Shown here in pieces: positions 1-7,920 of a stretch of DNA of 64,000 bases; position 1 is the stretch's first letter; every line of letters starts with the position of its first letter. Below the pieces are notes generated by a model. The model saw only the letters and a list, made by a program, of their open reading frames with translations, was not told where the DNA came from and did no database searches. The stretch spans positions 6,837 to 70,836 of the forward strand of contig JBGPKL010000011.1 of NCBI GenBank assembly GCA_041485885.1, in the 5' to 3' direction. This DNA comes from JACQFZ01 sp041485885 (lineage in GTDB: Bacteria > Pseudomonadota > Gammaproteobacteria > Acidiferrobacterales > Sulfurifustaceae). The position numbers and the translations under genes were made by a program.

Positions 1-219
1 GCTGAGGTAAGACGTATTCGGCTTATCCTTCACCCAGATCCGCCCGTACTGCGCGACCCAATTGCCGAACGCTTCGACATTGTCGGCCGTGCTGGCGGCC
101 TGGCGGTGAAGCTCCGCGTAATACACTTCGCGCAGGAGCATGTAGTACGCGAGCCCGAGCAGTCCGACCACCACCAGGAACAGACCGGAGAAACGAAAAA
201 TAAGCGAGGAATTGCGCAC
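1..219 (-). CDS. DUF3365 / Tll0287-like membrane-anchored protein, 5' part only
   Basis: The gene runs off the left edge, so only the first 73 codons are visible. The frame opens with GTG at 219. An in-frame TGA at 235-237 lies just upstream and no other start codon falls between. The protein begins with a short basic segment (VRNSSLIFRF) and one hydrophobic helix at about residues 11-28. A periplasmic-looking stretch then contains ADNVEAFGNWVAQYGRIW, which resembles the start of DUF3365 (Tll0287-like) domains found in c-type heme sensor proteins. The heme motif itself would lie outside the window. It starts 4 nt after the stop of the 99-codon gene, so the two are probably co-transcribed. The family call is from memory of the motif and is moderately sure; function is unknown. 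Confidence 0.6.
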   Translation of the reverse strand, partial: MRNSSLIFRFSGLFLVVVGLLGLAYYMLLREVYYAELHRQAASTADNVEAFGNWVAQYGRIWVKDKPNTSYLS

Positions 220-223
220 GACG

Positions 224-523
224 TCAACTACGCGTCAATTTGCCGATCCTTGGCAGTACGACACGATTGGGCCGCGCGACCGCATCGACGGCGAACGCGG
301 CATGAAACGCTTGCTGCTTAAACGCGGTGCGTCGGTTCGGATCGGAGACGTGTTCAGCGAGCAGGGTGATGTATCGATGGATCGCGCCGGGACCGGTGTA
401 GCCCTTTTTGGTTAGCTCGGTGGTCGCTTCGTCCACGAGCGCTTTGAAAATCGGGCCGACGTGCTCGGCGAAGACAAGATCGATCGTGTGACGCGCCTGC
501 GCGAGATTGGTGTTCTTGATCAT
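224..523 (-). CDS. Small conserved-looking protein of unknown function (99 aa)
   Basis: I do not recognise this protein. It starts with ATG at 523, preceded by a GGGGG purine run about 6 nt upstream that can serve as a ribosome-binding site. It is soluble-looking, with no signal peptide or membrane helix. The sequence appears helical, rich in His, Ala and Thr, and has a basic C-terminal end. Its stop lies 4 nt before the GTG start of the DUF3365-type gene, suggesting one transcription unit. The tight coupling and the ribosome site are the main reasons for calling it real. The 282 nt upstream (524-805) hold no gene and include an A+T-rich stretch at about 600-670 that may carry its promoter. 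Confidence 0.55.
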   Translation of the reverse strand: MIKNTNLAQARHTIDLVFAEHVGPIFKALVDEATTELTKKGYTGPGAIHRYITLLAEHVSDPNRRTAFKQQAFHAAFAVDAVARPNRVVLPRIGKLTRS

Positions 524-805
524 GTCAGCCCCCGTGGTGTATCACTAGCAATCACGCTTCGACTGCCCCTGCGTGTGTACGGCGAGGCGGCGCGGCTGAT
601 TCTTAATTATTACTTTCTCGGCGTGTGTCGCTTATCGTCGAATAATTTTCGTCGAGTATATGTATATAGGTGTCCCCTGCTCAACTGACGCTTTGCGTCA
701 AGCCGTTGGTCCGCGCCGCGCTATCGACCGCTAGAAAGTTTTCTATCTTGTTTCCATATCGGAATCCATGAGTTGACGCCGTATCCGCACGACTTAGAGT
801 AATTC

Positions 806-1696
806 TTAGTCATCCGGCTCCCATAGCTGCGCGGCGCCGCGCACACCCGATGCATCGCCGTGTAGATTCCGTCGTATCGGTGTGCGCAGCTCGTCGTTCA
901 TCACGTATCGGGCGAGCCGATCGCGGCCGATGGTATACAGCGCGTCGATATTTGACATGCCACCGCCGAGTACGATCACGTCGGGATCGAGAATGTTGAT
1001 GACGACCGAGAGCGCGCGCCCGAAGCGATCGAAATACCGCTCGAGCGTCGCGACCGCGGCCGGCTCGGCCGCAGCGCCGCGCGCGACGATCTCGGCCGGC
1101 GATGCGGCGCCACCGCCGGCCGCGGCGTAGTCGCGGACGAGCCCCGGACCGGAAAGAAAAGTTTCGACGCACCCGCGCTTGCCGCAGTAACACGGCGGTC
1201 CGTCCGTATCGAGAACGTTGTGCCCCCATTCGCCGGCGATGTGTTGCAGCCCTTGCAGCAATCGTCCATCGACGACGATGCCGCCCCCGACGCCCGTGCC
1301 CATTATCACGCCGAAGACGACGCGCGCATCGCGCCCCGCGCCATCGAGCGCTTCGGACAGTGCGAAGCAATTCGCATCGTTCGCCATGCGCACGGGTCGC
1401 GCGAGTCGCTGCTGCAAGTCCTCGAAGATCGGTTGGCCGTTTAAGCAAGTCGTATTCGAGTTTTTGAGCCGGCCGGTGCGAGAGGAGATCGCGCCGGGTG
1501 TGCCGATACCGACACGACACGGTCGGCCGGCGGCGATTTCGAGATTCGTCGCGAGCGCGACGATGGCAGACAAGACGGCGTCGTAGCCTTCGGCTGCGGG
1601 CGTCGCGCGGCGCTCGCGAACCAGCGTCGCACCGATCTCATCGACTACGATGCCCTCAGTCTTCGTACCCCCGACGTCGATACCGATGCGCAGCAC
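806..1696 (-). CDS. ROK-family sugar kinase (glucokinase/fructokinase/NagK type)
   Basis: The protein probably phosphorylates a hexose or N-acetylhexosamine in the cytoplasm. From the GTG at 1696 it has 296 residues, normal for ROK kinases. Visible motifs are the phosphate-binding DVGGTK (7-12), the catalytic-Asp motif MANDANCFA (Asp107), the ROK signature HIAGEWGH (152-159) and the zinc site CYCGKRGC (Cys169, 171, 176). A longer version from a TTG at 1768 adds a basic, non-homologous leader, so GTG at 1696 is preferred. That GTG shares one base with the TAG stop of the symporter remnant upstream, indicating translational coupling. ROK subfamilies differ in sugar, and the substrate cannot be settled by eye. 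Confidence 0.88.
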   Translation of the reverse strand: MLRIGIDVGGTKTEGIVVDEIGATLVRERRATPAAEGYDAVLSAIVALATNLEIAAGRPCRVGIGTPGAISSRTGRLKNSNTTCLNGQPIFEDLQQRLARPVRMANDANCFALSEALDGAGRDARVVFGVIMGTGVGGGIVVDGRLLQGLQHIAGEWGHNVLDTDGPPCYCGKRGCVETFLSGPGLVRDYAAAGGGAASPAEIVARGAAAEPAAVATLERYFDRFGRALSVVINILDPDVIVLGGGMSNIDALYTIGRDRLARYVMNDELRTPIRRNLHGDASGVRGAAQLWEPDD

Positions 1697-1926
1697 TATG
1701 TCGGCTCGCCGGCGGAGAGGGGCACGATCAAGTTGTGCTGCGCGATAGCGGCCGCCGCGCCGAACCAAGTGGCGAAGATCGTGAACATCGCGAGCCCCGG
1801 GCCGACGCGCCGGCCGGCGAGGAGGTAATCCGTTTCGCTGTTGCGTCGCGCGCGGCGCACGACGATGACGACGATCGCGAACTGAATCAGAACGTAGCCG
1901 AGGATGCCAAGGAGCGCGGGGCTCAT
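1696..1926 (-). pseudogene. Truncated sodium:solute symporter (SSS family) N-terminal remnant
   Basis: The 76-codon frame matches only the beginning of SSS-family permeases: a first transmembrane helix (LLGILGYVLIQFAIVVIVV), then TDYLLAGRRVGPGLA and FTIFATWFGA, the conserved second segment. Full-length members have roughly 450-550 residues and about 13 helices. Here the frame ends soon after the FATWFGA motif. The stop codon TAG (1696-1698) overlaps the GTG start of the ROK kinase. The most likely origin is a deletion that removed most of a sugar symporter gene in an operon with the kinase. It follows the glutamine amidotransferase gene by 21 nt. A functional short membrane peptide cannot be excluded but is unlikely. 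Confidence 0.7.
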
Positions 1927-1947
1927 GCCGTGTCGCTGGCGCGGGTT

Positions 1948-2646
1948 TTAGCGCAGGCCGCGGATCCAGTGCTCATAGAGCGTATCGGCGACGCGATGCA
2001 GCGCTTCGGTCCGCGGCTTCGCGTCGCGCAACATTTCTTCGCCGCTTTGCACGGTGCAGGAGGGCTTCAACTCGCCGTCGGCCTCGCGTACCCAGTCGGA
2101 GATCAGCTGCGGCGTCATTTCGACGTGACATTGTAGCGCGAGGTGCTTACCGAGCACGAAACCCTGATTCGCGCAATCCGAGGAACTGAGCACGCGGGTC
2201 GCCTTCGCCGGCAGCGCGAACGTTTCGCCGTGCCAGTGATAAACCGGGAAGGACGCGGGTAACGCGCCGAGCCACGCGCGCGACTCGGGATTATCGACGA
2301 CCGTGACGGGGAACCAGCCGATTTCCTTGACGGGATTGCGCGTAACCGGCGCACCGAGCGCTTTTGCCATGAGCTGGCCGCCGAGGCAGTGGCCGAGCAC
2401 CGGAACGTCGGCGGCCACCGCTTGTTGAATGAGCCGAGTGACTTTCGCAATCCAAGGGAGCGGATCGTTGACGCTCATCGGCCCGCCCATGAATACTAGA
2501 CCGGAAATGCCGTCTAGACTTTGAGGCACCGGGTCATCGCGATCGATTCGTATCAATCTATGCGCAATGCCTTTACGATCTAAAAAATCGGCGAAGTAAC
2601 CGGGCCCCTCATGCACGGCATGACGAAAGATGACGACCTGATTCAT
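1948..2646 (-). CDS. Class I glutamine amidotransferase (GATase1-like) protein
   Basis: A stand-alone cytoplasmic GATase of 232 residues, of the type related to GMP-synthase amidotransferase domains. The nucleophile elbow is GHCLGGQ with Cys87. The catalytic His and Glu appear in QCHVEMT (His174, Glu176), and HWHGETF (137-143) is a typical family motif. The start is ATG at 2646, giving MNQVVIFRHA. Longer readings would run through the divergent protease gene. Such free-standing GATases are often annotated as GMP synthase-like or gamma-glutamyl hydrolases; the substrate is unknown. The symporter remnant and ROK kinase lie downstream on the same strand. Its 5' end faces the divergently transcribed protease gene. 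Confidence 0.85.
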   Translation of the reverse strand: MNQVVIFRHAVHEGPGYFADFLDRKGIAHRLIRIDRDDPVPQSLDGISGLVFMGGPMSVNDPLPWIAKVTRLIQQAVAADVPVLGHCLGGQLMAKALGAPVTRNPVKEIGWFPVTVVDNPESRAWLGALPASFPVYHWHGETFALPAKATRVLSSSDCANQGFVLGKHLALQCHVEMTPQLISDWVREADGELKPSCTVQSGEEMLRDAKPRTEALHRVADTLYEHWIRGLR

Positions 2647-2667
2647 GGGCGCATTGTAACGTCGAGG

Positions 2668-3327
2668 TTGCGTCTGCGGAACGTGGCCGCGCGGGCGTTG
2701 CTGCTTGTTTTCGTCGGAAGCGCTGCGTGGCCTGCGGCAGCGTTCGAAACGATCACATTGCAAGCGCTCTTCAAGGACAAAGCGATATTCCTCATCGACG
2801 GCTCGCGTCGCGTACTGGCCAAAGGCGAAGAAAGCAAGGAGGGTGTACGGCTCATTTCTACCGACACCATCGCTGAGCAGGCGGAGATTCAAGTCGGCGG
2901 CAAGCGCGAGATCGTCAGGCTCGGGATGGTGATGTCCGGGTTTCAGCCAACAACCCGCGCTAGTGTCACGCTTTATGCGGGCACGAACGGGCATTTTCAC
3001 GCGGAGGGTTCGATCAACGGGTTGCCGGTACGGTTTCTCGTCGATACCGGAGCGACGACGATCGCCATGAGCGGTGATGAGGCGGCGCGCCTCGGTATCG
3101 ACTTCCGCAAGCGCGGTCGGGCGGGGTACGCAAGTACGGCGGGCGGCGTGGTGCGCTCGTATTCGTTGACGTTGGACAAAGTGGAAGTCGGCGCCATCAC
3201 GTTGTACAACGTCGATGCCGGTGTCGTGGAAGGGTCTTACCCGAGCGAAGCGCTCCTTGGCATGTCGTTTCTTGGCCGGCTCAATATGAAACGGGAAGGG
3301 GAACAGCTCGAGTTGTCGCAGAGATAA
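2668..3327 (+). CDS. Retropepsin-like aspartic protease (clan AA, TIGR02281 type)
   Basis: A periplasmic or membrane-anchored single-domain aspartic protease. From the TTG at 2668 it has 219 residues. The first 26 form a signal peptide or anchor (basic start, ALLLVFVGSAAWPAAA). The active-site motif is FLVDTGATTIAMS at about residues 123-135, with Asp126 catalytic, and GMSFLGRL near the C-terminus is the second conserved element of this family. The frame is open back to an ATG at 2611, but that would overlap the start of the divergent amidotransferase gene, so the shorter start is preferred with limited certainty. Such proteins are presumed to act as homodimers. The physiological substrate is not known. 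Confidence 0.8.
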   Translation: MRLRNVAARALLLVFVGSAAWPAAAFETITLQALFKDKAIFLIDGSRRVLAKGEESKEGVRLISTDTIAEQAEIQVGGKREIVRLGMVMSGFQPTTRASVTLYAGTNGHFHAEGSINGLPVRFLVDTGATTIAMSGDEAARLGIDFRKRGRAGYASTAGGVVRSYSLTLDKVEVGAITLYNVDAGVVEGSYPSEALLGMSFLGRLNMKREGEQLELSQR

Positions 3328-3358
3328 GGCGAGCGCTCTTCGGTTTCCTTGGCCAGAG

Positions 3359-3383
3359 AGCCGAAGTAGAAACTACTTCGGCT
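3359..3383. terminator. Perfect 11-bp hairpin between convergent genes, overlapping the folE2 stop
   Basis: AGCCGAAGTAG (3359-3369), loop AAA, CTACTTCGGCT (3373-3383). The right arm contains the folE2 stop codon (3373-3375 on the minus strand). It lies between two convergent genes, where a transcription end is expected. No T-tract follows on either strand, so intrinsic termination is uncertain; it may instead protect mRNA 3' ends. Confidence 0.4.
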
Positions 3384-4194
3384 GATCCGCGCGCTTATCG
3401 CGCTTGATCATCGCGTACGCCGAGTGATTGTGAATCGACTCGAAATTCTCCGACTCCACGCGATAAGCGTCGATGCGTTCATCGTCGTTAAAGAGGGCGG
3501 CAACGTCGCGCACCATGTCTTCGACGAATTTCGGATTGTCGTACGCGCGCTCGGTGACGTATTTCTCATCCGGACGCTTCAGTAAGCCGTAAAGCTCGCA
3601 GCTCGCCTGTTTCTCGACGAGCTCGATCAGCTCTTCTACCCAAACAAACGTATTGGTCTGCACTGTCACGGTCACGTGCGACCGCTGGTTGTGCGCGCCG
3701 CGGTCGGAGATTTCCTTCGAGCACGGGCACAGGCTCGTGACCGGCACGACGACTTTGATCGTCATGACGTCCTTGCCGTCGCGAATTTCGCCGACGAAGC
3801 TCACCTGATAGTCCATCAAGCTTTTGACACCAGACACGGGTGCCGCCTTGTTGATGAAATACGGGAAATTCATCTCGATGCGGCCGGCGCGCGCGTTCAG
3901 GTGCTCGCTCATCTCGCGCAGCATGTCCTTGAACGACTCGACCGAAATTTCCATGTCGTGCTGATTCAGAATCTCGACGAACCGCGACATGTGCGTGCCC
4001 TTGAAGTTGTGGGGCAGCTCGACGTACATGTTGAACGTGGCGATCGTGTGTTGTTCGCCTTGGCTTTTGTCCTTGACCCGCACCGGGTGGCGAATGTCCT
4101 TGATCCCGACCTGATCGATGGGCAGCCGACGCGTGTCGAGGCTGCTCTGCACATCGGCGATGGGGATCGGCTGGTTTTTTTCTTTGAGCTTCAT
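3373..4194 (-). CDS. folE2: GTP cyclohydrolase I, FolE2 type (MptA family)
   Basis: Converts GTP to 7,8-dihydroneopterin triphosphate, the first step of folate synthesis, in the cytoplasm. The protein has 273 residues from ATG at 4194 (MKLKEKNQPI), the usual FolE2 length. The metal/catalytic region PVTSLCPCSKEIS contains Cys156 and Cys158, and ISDRGAHNQRSHV follows, both typical of FolE2. The open frame extends upstream to 4317 but those residues have no family match. FolE2 is not homologous to zinc-dependent FolE; in several bacteria it is induced under zinc limitation by Zur (established for the family). It lies 38 nt downstream of dxs on the same strand and may be read with it. Confidence 0.95.
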   Translation of the reverse strand: MKLKEKNQPIPIADVQSSLDTRRLPIDQVGIKDIRHPVRVKDKSQGEQHTIATFNMYVELPHNFKGTHMSRFVEILNQHDMEISVESFKDMLREMSEHLNARAGRIEMNFPYFINKAAPVSGVKSLMDYQVSFVGEIRDGKDVMTIKVVVPVTSLCPCSKEISDRGAHNQRSHVTVTVQTNTFVWVEELIELVEKQASCELYGLLKRPDEKYVTERAYDNPKFVEDMVRDVAALFNDDERIDAYRVESENFESIHNHSAYAMIKRDKRADQPK

Positions 4195-4232
4195 GAAAGG
4201 GCGCGCGCTAAAGTTGACTAACGCGGTCAAGT

Positions 4233-6128
4233 TTAGGCGGATTCGAGGATGCCGGCAAGGCGGTGCGGACGATGTTGCAAAATACTGCGGCGAATTCCTT
4301 CGGCGTCGAGCCCGCATTCCGCCAACAATTGCTTCGGTTCGCCGTGCTCGACGAAGCGGTCGGGCAATCCGAGATTGAGGATCGCCACGCCAAATCCCGC
4401 GATGGCGAGAAATTCGTTGACGGCGGCGCCGGCGCCACCGCGCAGGACATTCTCTTCGACCGTGACAAGTAATTCGTGAGTGCGTGCGAGCTCGGCGATC
4501 AAGTCTTCATCGAGCGGTTTGACAAAACGCATGTTAGCGACCGTCGCGTTCAATGTTTCGCCGGCAGCGAGCGCGGCCGTCAGCGGGGCGCCGAAAGCGA
4601 GAATGGCAACACCACGACCCTTGCGGCGAATTTCGCCCGCGCCGATCGCTAGCGCAGTCAGCGCCTGCTTCACCTTGACTCCCGGTCCCGCTCCGCGTGG
4701 ATAGCGCACCGCTGCCGGACCGTTGTGTAGAAAACCTGTGGTCAGCATCGAACGGCATTCGCTTTCATCGCCTGGCGCCATGATCACCATGTTCGGGATA
4801 CAGCGAAGGAACGAAAGATCGAACGCGCCGGTGTGCGTCGCGCCGTCCGCGCCGACGAGACCGGCGCGGTCGATCGCGAGGAGCACCGGAAGATTTTGCA
4901 GACAGACGTCGTGAATCAACTGGTCGTAAGCGCGCTGCAAAAAGGTCGAGTAGATCGCCACGACGGGCTTCAAGCCATCGCAGGCGAGGCCGGCGGCGAA
5001 AGTGAGCGCGTGCTGTTCCGCGATGCCGACGTCGAAATAACGGGTAGGGAAGCGCTGCGAGAATTCAACCAGGCCCGATCCTTCACGCATCGCCGGTGTG
5101 ATGCCGATCAGGCGCTCGTCCTTGGTCGCCATATCGCACAGCCAATCGCCGAACACTTGCGTGTAGGTTTTGCCGGAAGGTTTCTTCTCGATCTTGCCGG
5201 TCGCCGGATCGAACGGCGTGACGCCGTGATACACGCAGGGGTCCGCTTCCGCCGGTTCGTACCCCTTTCCCTTGCGCGTAATGACATGCAGGAAGCGCGG
5301 CCCTTTTTGTTTGCGCAGATTTTGCAGCGTCTTGATGAGGGTCGGGATGTCGTGGCCGTCGATCGGTCCGAAATAATTGAACCCGAGCTCCTCGAAGAGC
5401 GTGCTCGGCATCACCATTCCTTTCATGTGTTCCTCGGCGCGCCTGGCAAGCTCCCACATCGGCGGCACGGTCGAAAGCACGGTCTTCGAGCCCTCCCGCA
5501 TACTGGTGTAGACGCGGCCGGAGAGAATGCGCGCGAGGTAATTCGACATCGCGCCGACATTCGGCGATATCGACATGTCATTGTCGTTCAATACCACCAG
5601 CAGGTCGGCGTCCATGTCGCCGGCGTTGTTAAGCGCTTCGTACGCCATGCCGGCCGAAAGCGCACCATCGCCAATGACGGCGACCACTCGATGGTCCCGT
5701 CCCAGGCGGGCCGCGGCGACAGCCATGCCGAGCGCGGCGCTGATCGATGTGCTCGAGTGTCCGGCACCGAACGTGTCGTAGATGCTCTCATCGCGGCGTA
5801 AGAAGCCGGACAGGCCATTTTTCTGTCGCAGCGTCGGCAAACGCTCGCGCCGACCGGTCAATGCCTTGTGCGGGTAAGCCTGATGACCGACGTCCCAGAC
5901 GAGCCGGTCGCGCGGCGTGTCGTAAACGTAGTGCAACGCGATCGTCAGTTCGATCGCACCGAGCCCCGCCGCTAAATGACCGCCGGTTTTCGACACCGTT
6001 TCAATCAAGAATCGCCGAAGTTCCGCAGCAAGCGCCGGGAGATCGCGCTCATCGAGCGTGCGCAAGTCCTCCGGGGTGTTGACCCGATCAAGGAGCGCGT
6101 AACCGGTGGTGGAGTTGGAATCAGTCAT
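4233..6128 (-). CDS. dxs: 1-deoxy-D-xylulose-5-phosphate synthase
   Basis: Thiamine-diphosphate enzyme joining pyruvate and glyceraldehyde 3-phosphate, the first step of the MEP isoprenoid pathway and a precursor for thiamine and pyridoxal. The 631-residue length is normal. Seen in order: VGHQAYPHKAL near residue 80, the thiamine/Mg motif GDGALSAG (153-160) continuing to NDNDMSISPN (181-190), GIAEQHALTFAAGLA in the pyrimidine domain, and a C-terminal transketolase-like domain. The start ATG at 6128 overlaps the end of ispA by 4 nt, so dxs is the third gene of an xseB-ispA-dxs operon, a common proteobacterial arrangement. Nothing unusual is visible. Confidence 0.97.
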   Translation of the reverse strand: MTDSNSTTGYALLDRVNTPEDLRTLDERDLPALAAELRRFLIETVSKTGGHLAAGLGAIELTIALHYVYDTPRDRLVWDVGHQAYPHKALTGRRERLPTLRQKNGLSGFLRRDESIYDTFGAGHSSTSISAALGMAVAAARLGRDHRVVAVIGDGALSAGMAYEALNNAGDMDADLLVVLNDNDMSISPNVGAMSNYLARILSGRVYTSMREGSKTVLSTVPPMWELARRAEEHMKGMVMPSTLFEELGFNYFGPIDGHDIPTLIKTLQNLRKQKGPRFLHVITRKGKGYEPAEADPCVYHGVTPFDPATGKIEKKPSGKTYTQVFGDWLCDMATKDERLIGITPAMREGSGLVEFSQRFPTRYFDVGIAEQHALTFAAGLACDGLKPVVAIYSTFLQRAYDQLIHDVCLQNLPVLLAIDRAGLVGADGATHTGAFDLSFLRCIPNMVIMAPGDESECRSMLTTGFLHNGPAAVRYPRGAGPGVKVKQALTALAIGAGEIRRKGRGVAILAFGAPLTAALAAGETLNATVANMRFVKPLDEDLIAELARTHELLVTVEENVLRGGAGAAVNEFLAIAGFGVAILNLGLPDRFVEHGEPKQLLAECGLDAEGIRRSILQHRPHRLAGILESA

Positions 6129-7042
6129 TGATCGCGTTCGACAATGTAGCGGGCGAGATCGCTCAAAGCCGCTGCATTATCGCCCAAAGGCTTGAGGCTT
6201 TCGAGCGCCAGATCCCCCAGCTCGCGCGCCCGTGCCTTGGCCGCCTCTACGCCCAAGACGGTAGGATAGGTCGGTTTACCCAGTGCCCGATCAGCGCCGG
6301 ACGCTTTGCCTAAAGTCGTTGTTTCTCCCTCGACATCGAGGATGTCGTCGACGATTTGAAACGCCAGGCCAACCGCCCAGCCGTAGCGCTCCAGCGCGTC
6401 GACAACTGGCGGCGTTACGGGCCGTAGCGCCGCGTGAACGCCGAGGAGCACCGAGGCGTGAATCAGCGCGCCGGTCTTGAGCCGGTGCATGTCCTCGATC
6501 TCGAGCGGAGAAAGCGTCCGGCCGACAGCGGCGAGGTCTAGCGCTTGCCCGCCCGCCATTCCGTGCACGCCGATCGCATGCGCGAGTAATCGCAACATCG
6601 TCAGTCGGCGCGGATCGTCTCTACCGGCGAGAATCTCGAAGGCAAGCGCCTGTAACGCATCTCCGGCAAGGAGCGCGGTCGCCTCATCGAACGCCCGATG
6701 ACACGTCGGCTTGCCGCGGCGTAGATCATCGTTGTCCATGCAGGGGAGATCGTCGTGGATCAGCGAGTAACCATGGATCAGCTCGACCGCGCATGCGGCG
6801 TCGTCGAGCGTCGCGTCATCGGCGCCGACCGCGGCGCCGGTCGCGTAGATGAGGCATGCGCGGATGCGTTTGCCACCGTTGAGTGTTGCGTAGCGCATGG
6901 CCTCGAGCAAGCGAGCCGCCGGTGCCGGTTTACGCGAGGAAAGGTGCGTCGCGAGCGCCCGCTCGACGCGCGTCTGCGGTTCTAGCAAGAAATCGAGCGG
7001 GAAGGGCAAGGTGCGTCTAGTCGGAGCGCTCGTCGGTCGCAT
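6125..7042 (-). CDS. ispA: Farnesyl/geranyl diphosphate synthase
   Basis: Short-chain E-type polyprenyl diphosphate synthase that condenses isopentenyl diphosphate with dimethylallyl or geranyl diphosphate. The 305 residues include LNGGKRIR (55-61), the first Asp-rich motif DDLPCMDNDD (97-106) and the second DDILD (232-236), all intact. The gene sits between xseB and dxs, the standard IspA context. The ATG at 7042 lies inside the last 26 nt of xseB; a later in-frame TTG start (residue 12) would avoid most of the overlap. Chain length specificity (C15 expected) is inferred from the family and context. Confidence 0.95.
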   Translation of the reverse strand: MRPTSAPTRRTLPFPLDFLLEPQTRVERALATHLSSRKPAPAARLLEAMRYATLNGGKRIRACLIYATGAAVGADDATLDDAACAVELIHGYSLIHDDLPCMDNDDLRRGKPTCHRAFDEATALLAGDALQALAFEILAGRDDPRRLTMLRLLAHAIGVHGMAGGQALDLAAVGRTLSPLEIEDMHRLKTGALIHASVLLGVHAALRPVTPPVVDALERYGWAVGLAFQIVDDILDVEGETTTLGKASGADRALGKPTYPTVLGVEAAKARARELGDLALESLKPLGDNAAALSDLARYIVERDQ

Positions 7043-7277
7043 CGGCGAGCGGTTGCACCTTCAGCTCGCCGCCCTCGCGTACTAGCTTCTCCACGCGTTG
7101 TTCGGCTTGTTTCAACCCCTGCTGACACGCGCGAGTCAGTTCGACGCCTCGCTGAAACGCCGCGAGCGCCTCTTCGAGCGTTTGTTCGCCGGACTCCATC
7201 TTTTCGACGATGCCTTGAAGTTCGGCAAGCGCGGCTTCGAAGTCGAGTGGGGCGGGAATGCGAGATTTGTTGGCCAT
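7017..7277 (-). CDS. xseB: Exodeoxyribonuclease VII small subunit
   Basis: Small subunit of the single-strand exonuclease VII, which partners several copies with one large subunit XseA (not in this window). The 86-residue protein contains the family pattern FEAALAELQGIVEKMESGEQ followed by LEEALAAFQRGVELTRACQ, two amphipathic helices. It is the first gene of the xseB-ispA-dxs unit and overlaps ispA by 26 nt. Length and position are typical. The 143 nt upstream (7278-7420) separate it from the Rrf2-type regulator, which is on the same strand. Confidence 0.95.
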   Translation of the reverse strand: MANKSRIPAPLDFEAALAELQGIVEKMESGEQTLEEALAAFQRGVELTRACQQGLKQAEQRVEKLVREGGELKVQPLADATDERSD

Positions 7278-7420
7278 ACCGGCGAGCGGCTAGAGCGGTG
7301 GCGCGAACGCTAACGCGTACCCGGCTGCCCGTCAATCACGCCGCCGCCGCGGCCGCCGTATCTCCGTCGCGGGAGGACTTACCGACTCAAGCGATCGACT
7401 GAAATCGCACTAGGAAAGAA

Positions 7421-7891
7421 CTAGCTGCGCCTAGCGTTCTCCGTTGCCGCGCCGCGCAAGTCCGAGGTGGCTGCCGTGGCGATGGGCTCGCCTTTCTGGA
7501 GCTTGTTACGATGCACGACATTGTCAAGCGTGATGCCCTTAAGAAAGTCGTAAAAAACTCTGCTCAAGTCGTCCCACATCTCAGCCGTCGGGTTATGGTC
7601 CTGACCGAGCCCGGCGCGACGCTTCGAGTCTTCGGCTCCGTCGACAGCAGCGACGATGTCGGCCAAGCTGATGTCGCTCGCCGGCCGAGTCAGGACGTAC
7701 CCGCCGCCCGGCCCGCGCACGCCTTGTACCAAACCTCCGCGGCGCAGATAGGCGAAGAGTTGTTCGAGATAGGAGACCGAAATACCTTGCTCCTCGGACA
7801 AGTCCGCAACGTTCAGCGGGCCGTCTTTGTAGTGCAGGGCAAGGCTCAAGGTGGCGGTGACAGCGGATTGAGCTTTCGTTGACATTCTCAT
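7421..7891 (-). CDS. Rrf2/IscR-type regulator lacking all cluster cysteines
   Basis: A winged-helix DNA-binding protein of 156 residues, closely IscR-like in its first 75 residues (basic start with STKAQSAVTATLSLALH, then ISVSYLEQLFAYLRRGGLV and VRGPGGGYVLTR). IscR coordinates a [2Fe-2S] cluster through three cysteines located between IVAAVD and the WDDLSRVF segment. Here that stretch reads EDSKRRAGLGQDHNP, and the protein contains no cysteine at all. It therefore cannot bind the classical cluster and may act as a constitutive or differently gated regulator. No isc genes are adjacent; it lies 29 nt downstream of a PilZ gene on the same strand. Target promoters are unknown. Confidence 0.85.
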   Translation of the reverse strand: MRMSTKAQSAVTATLSLALHYKDGPLNVADLSEEQGISVSYLEQLFAYLRRGGLVQGVRGPGGGYVLTRPASDISLADIVAAVDGAEDSKRRAGLGQDHNPTAEMWDDLSRVFYDFLKGITLDNVVHRNKLQKGEPIATAATSDLRGAATENARRS

Positions 7892-7920
7892 GGCGGGGTA
7901 CCTTTAGTGAGTTTTTTCGC

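Noticed and set aside
732..745. TAGAAA-GT-TTTCTA small palindrome downstream of the ROK gene
   Set aside because: Six-bp arms in an A+T-rich spot are expected by chance and no target gene starts nearby.
4833..5801. A 322-codon plus-strand frame opposite dxs
   Set aside because: Antisense shadow.
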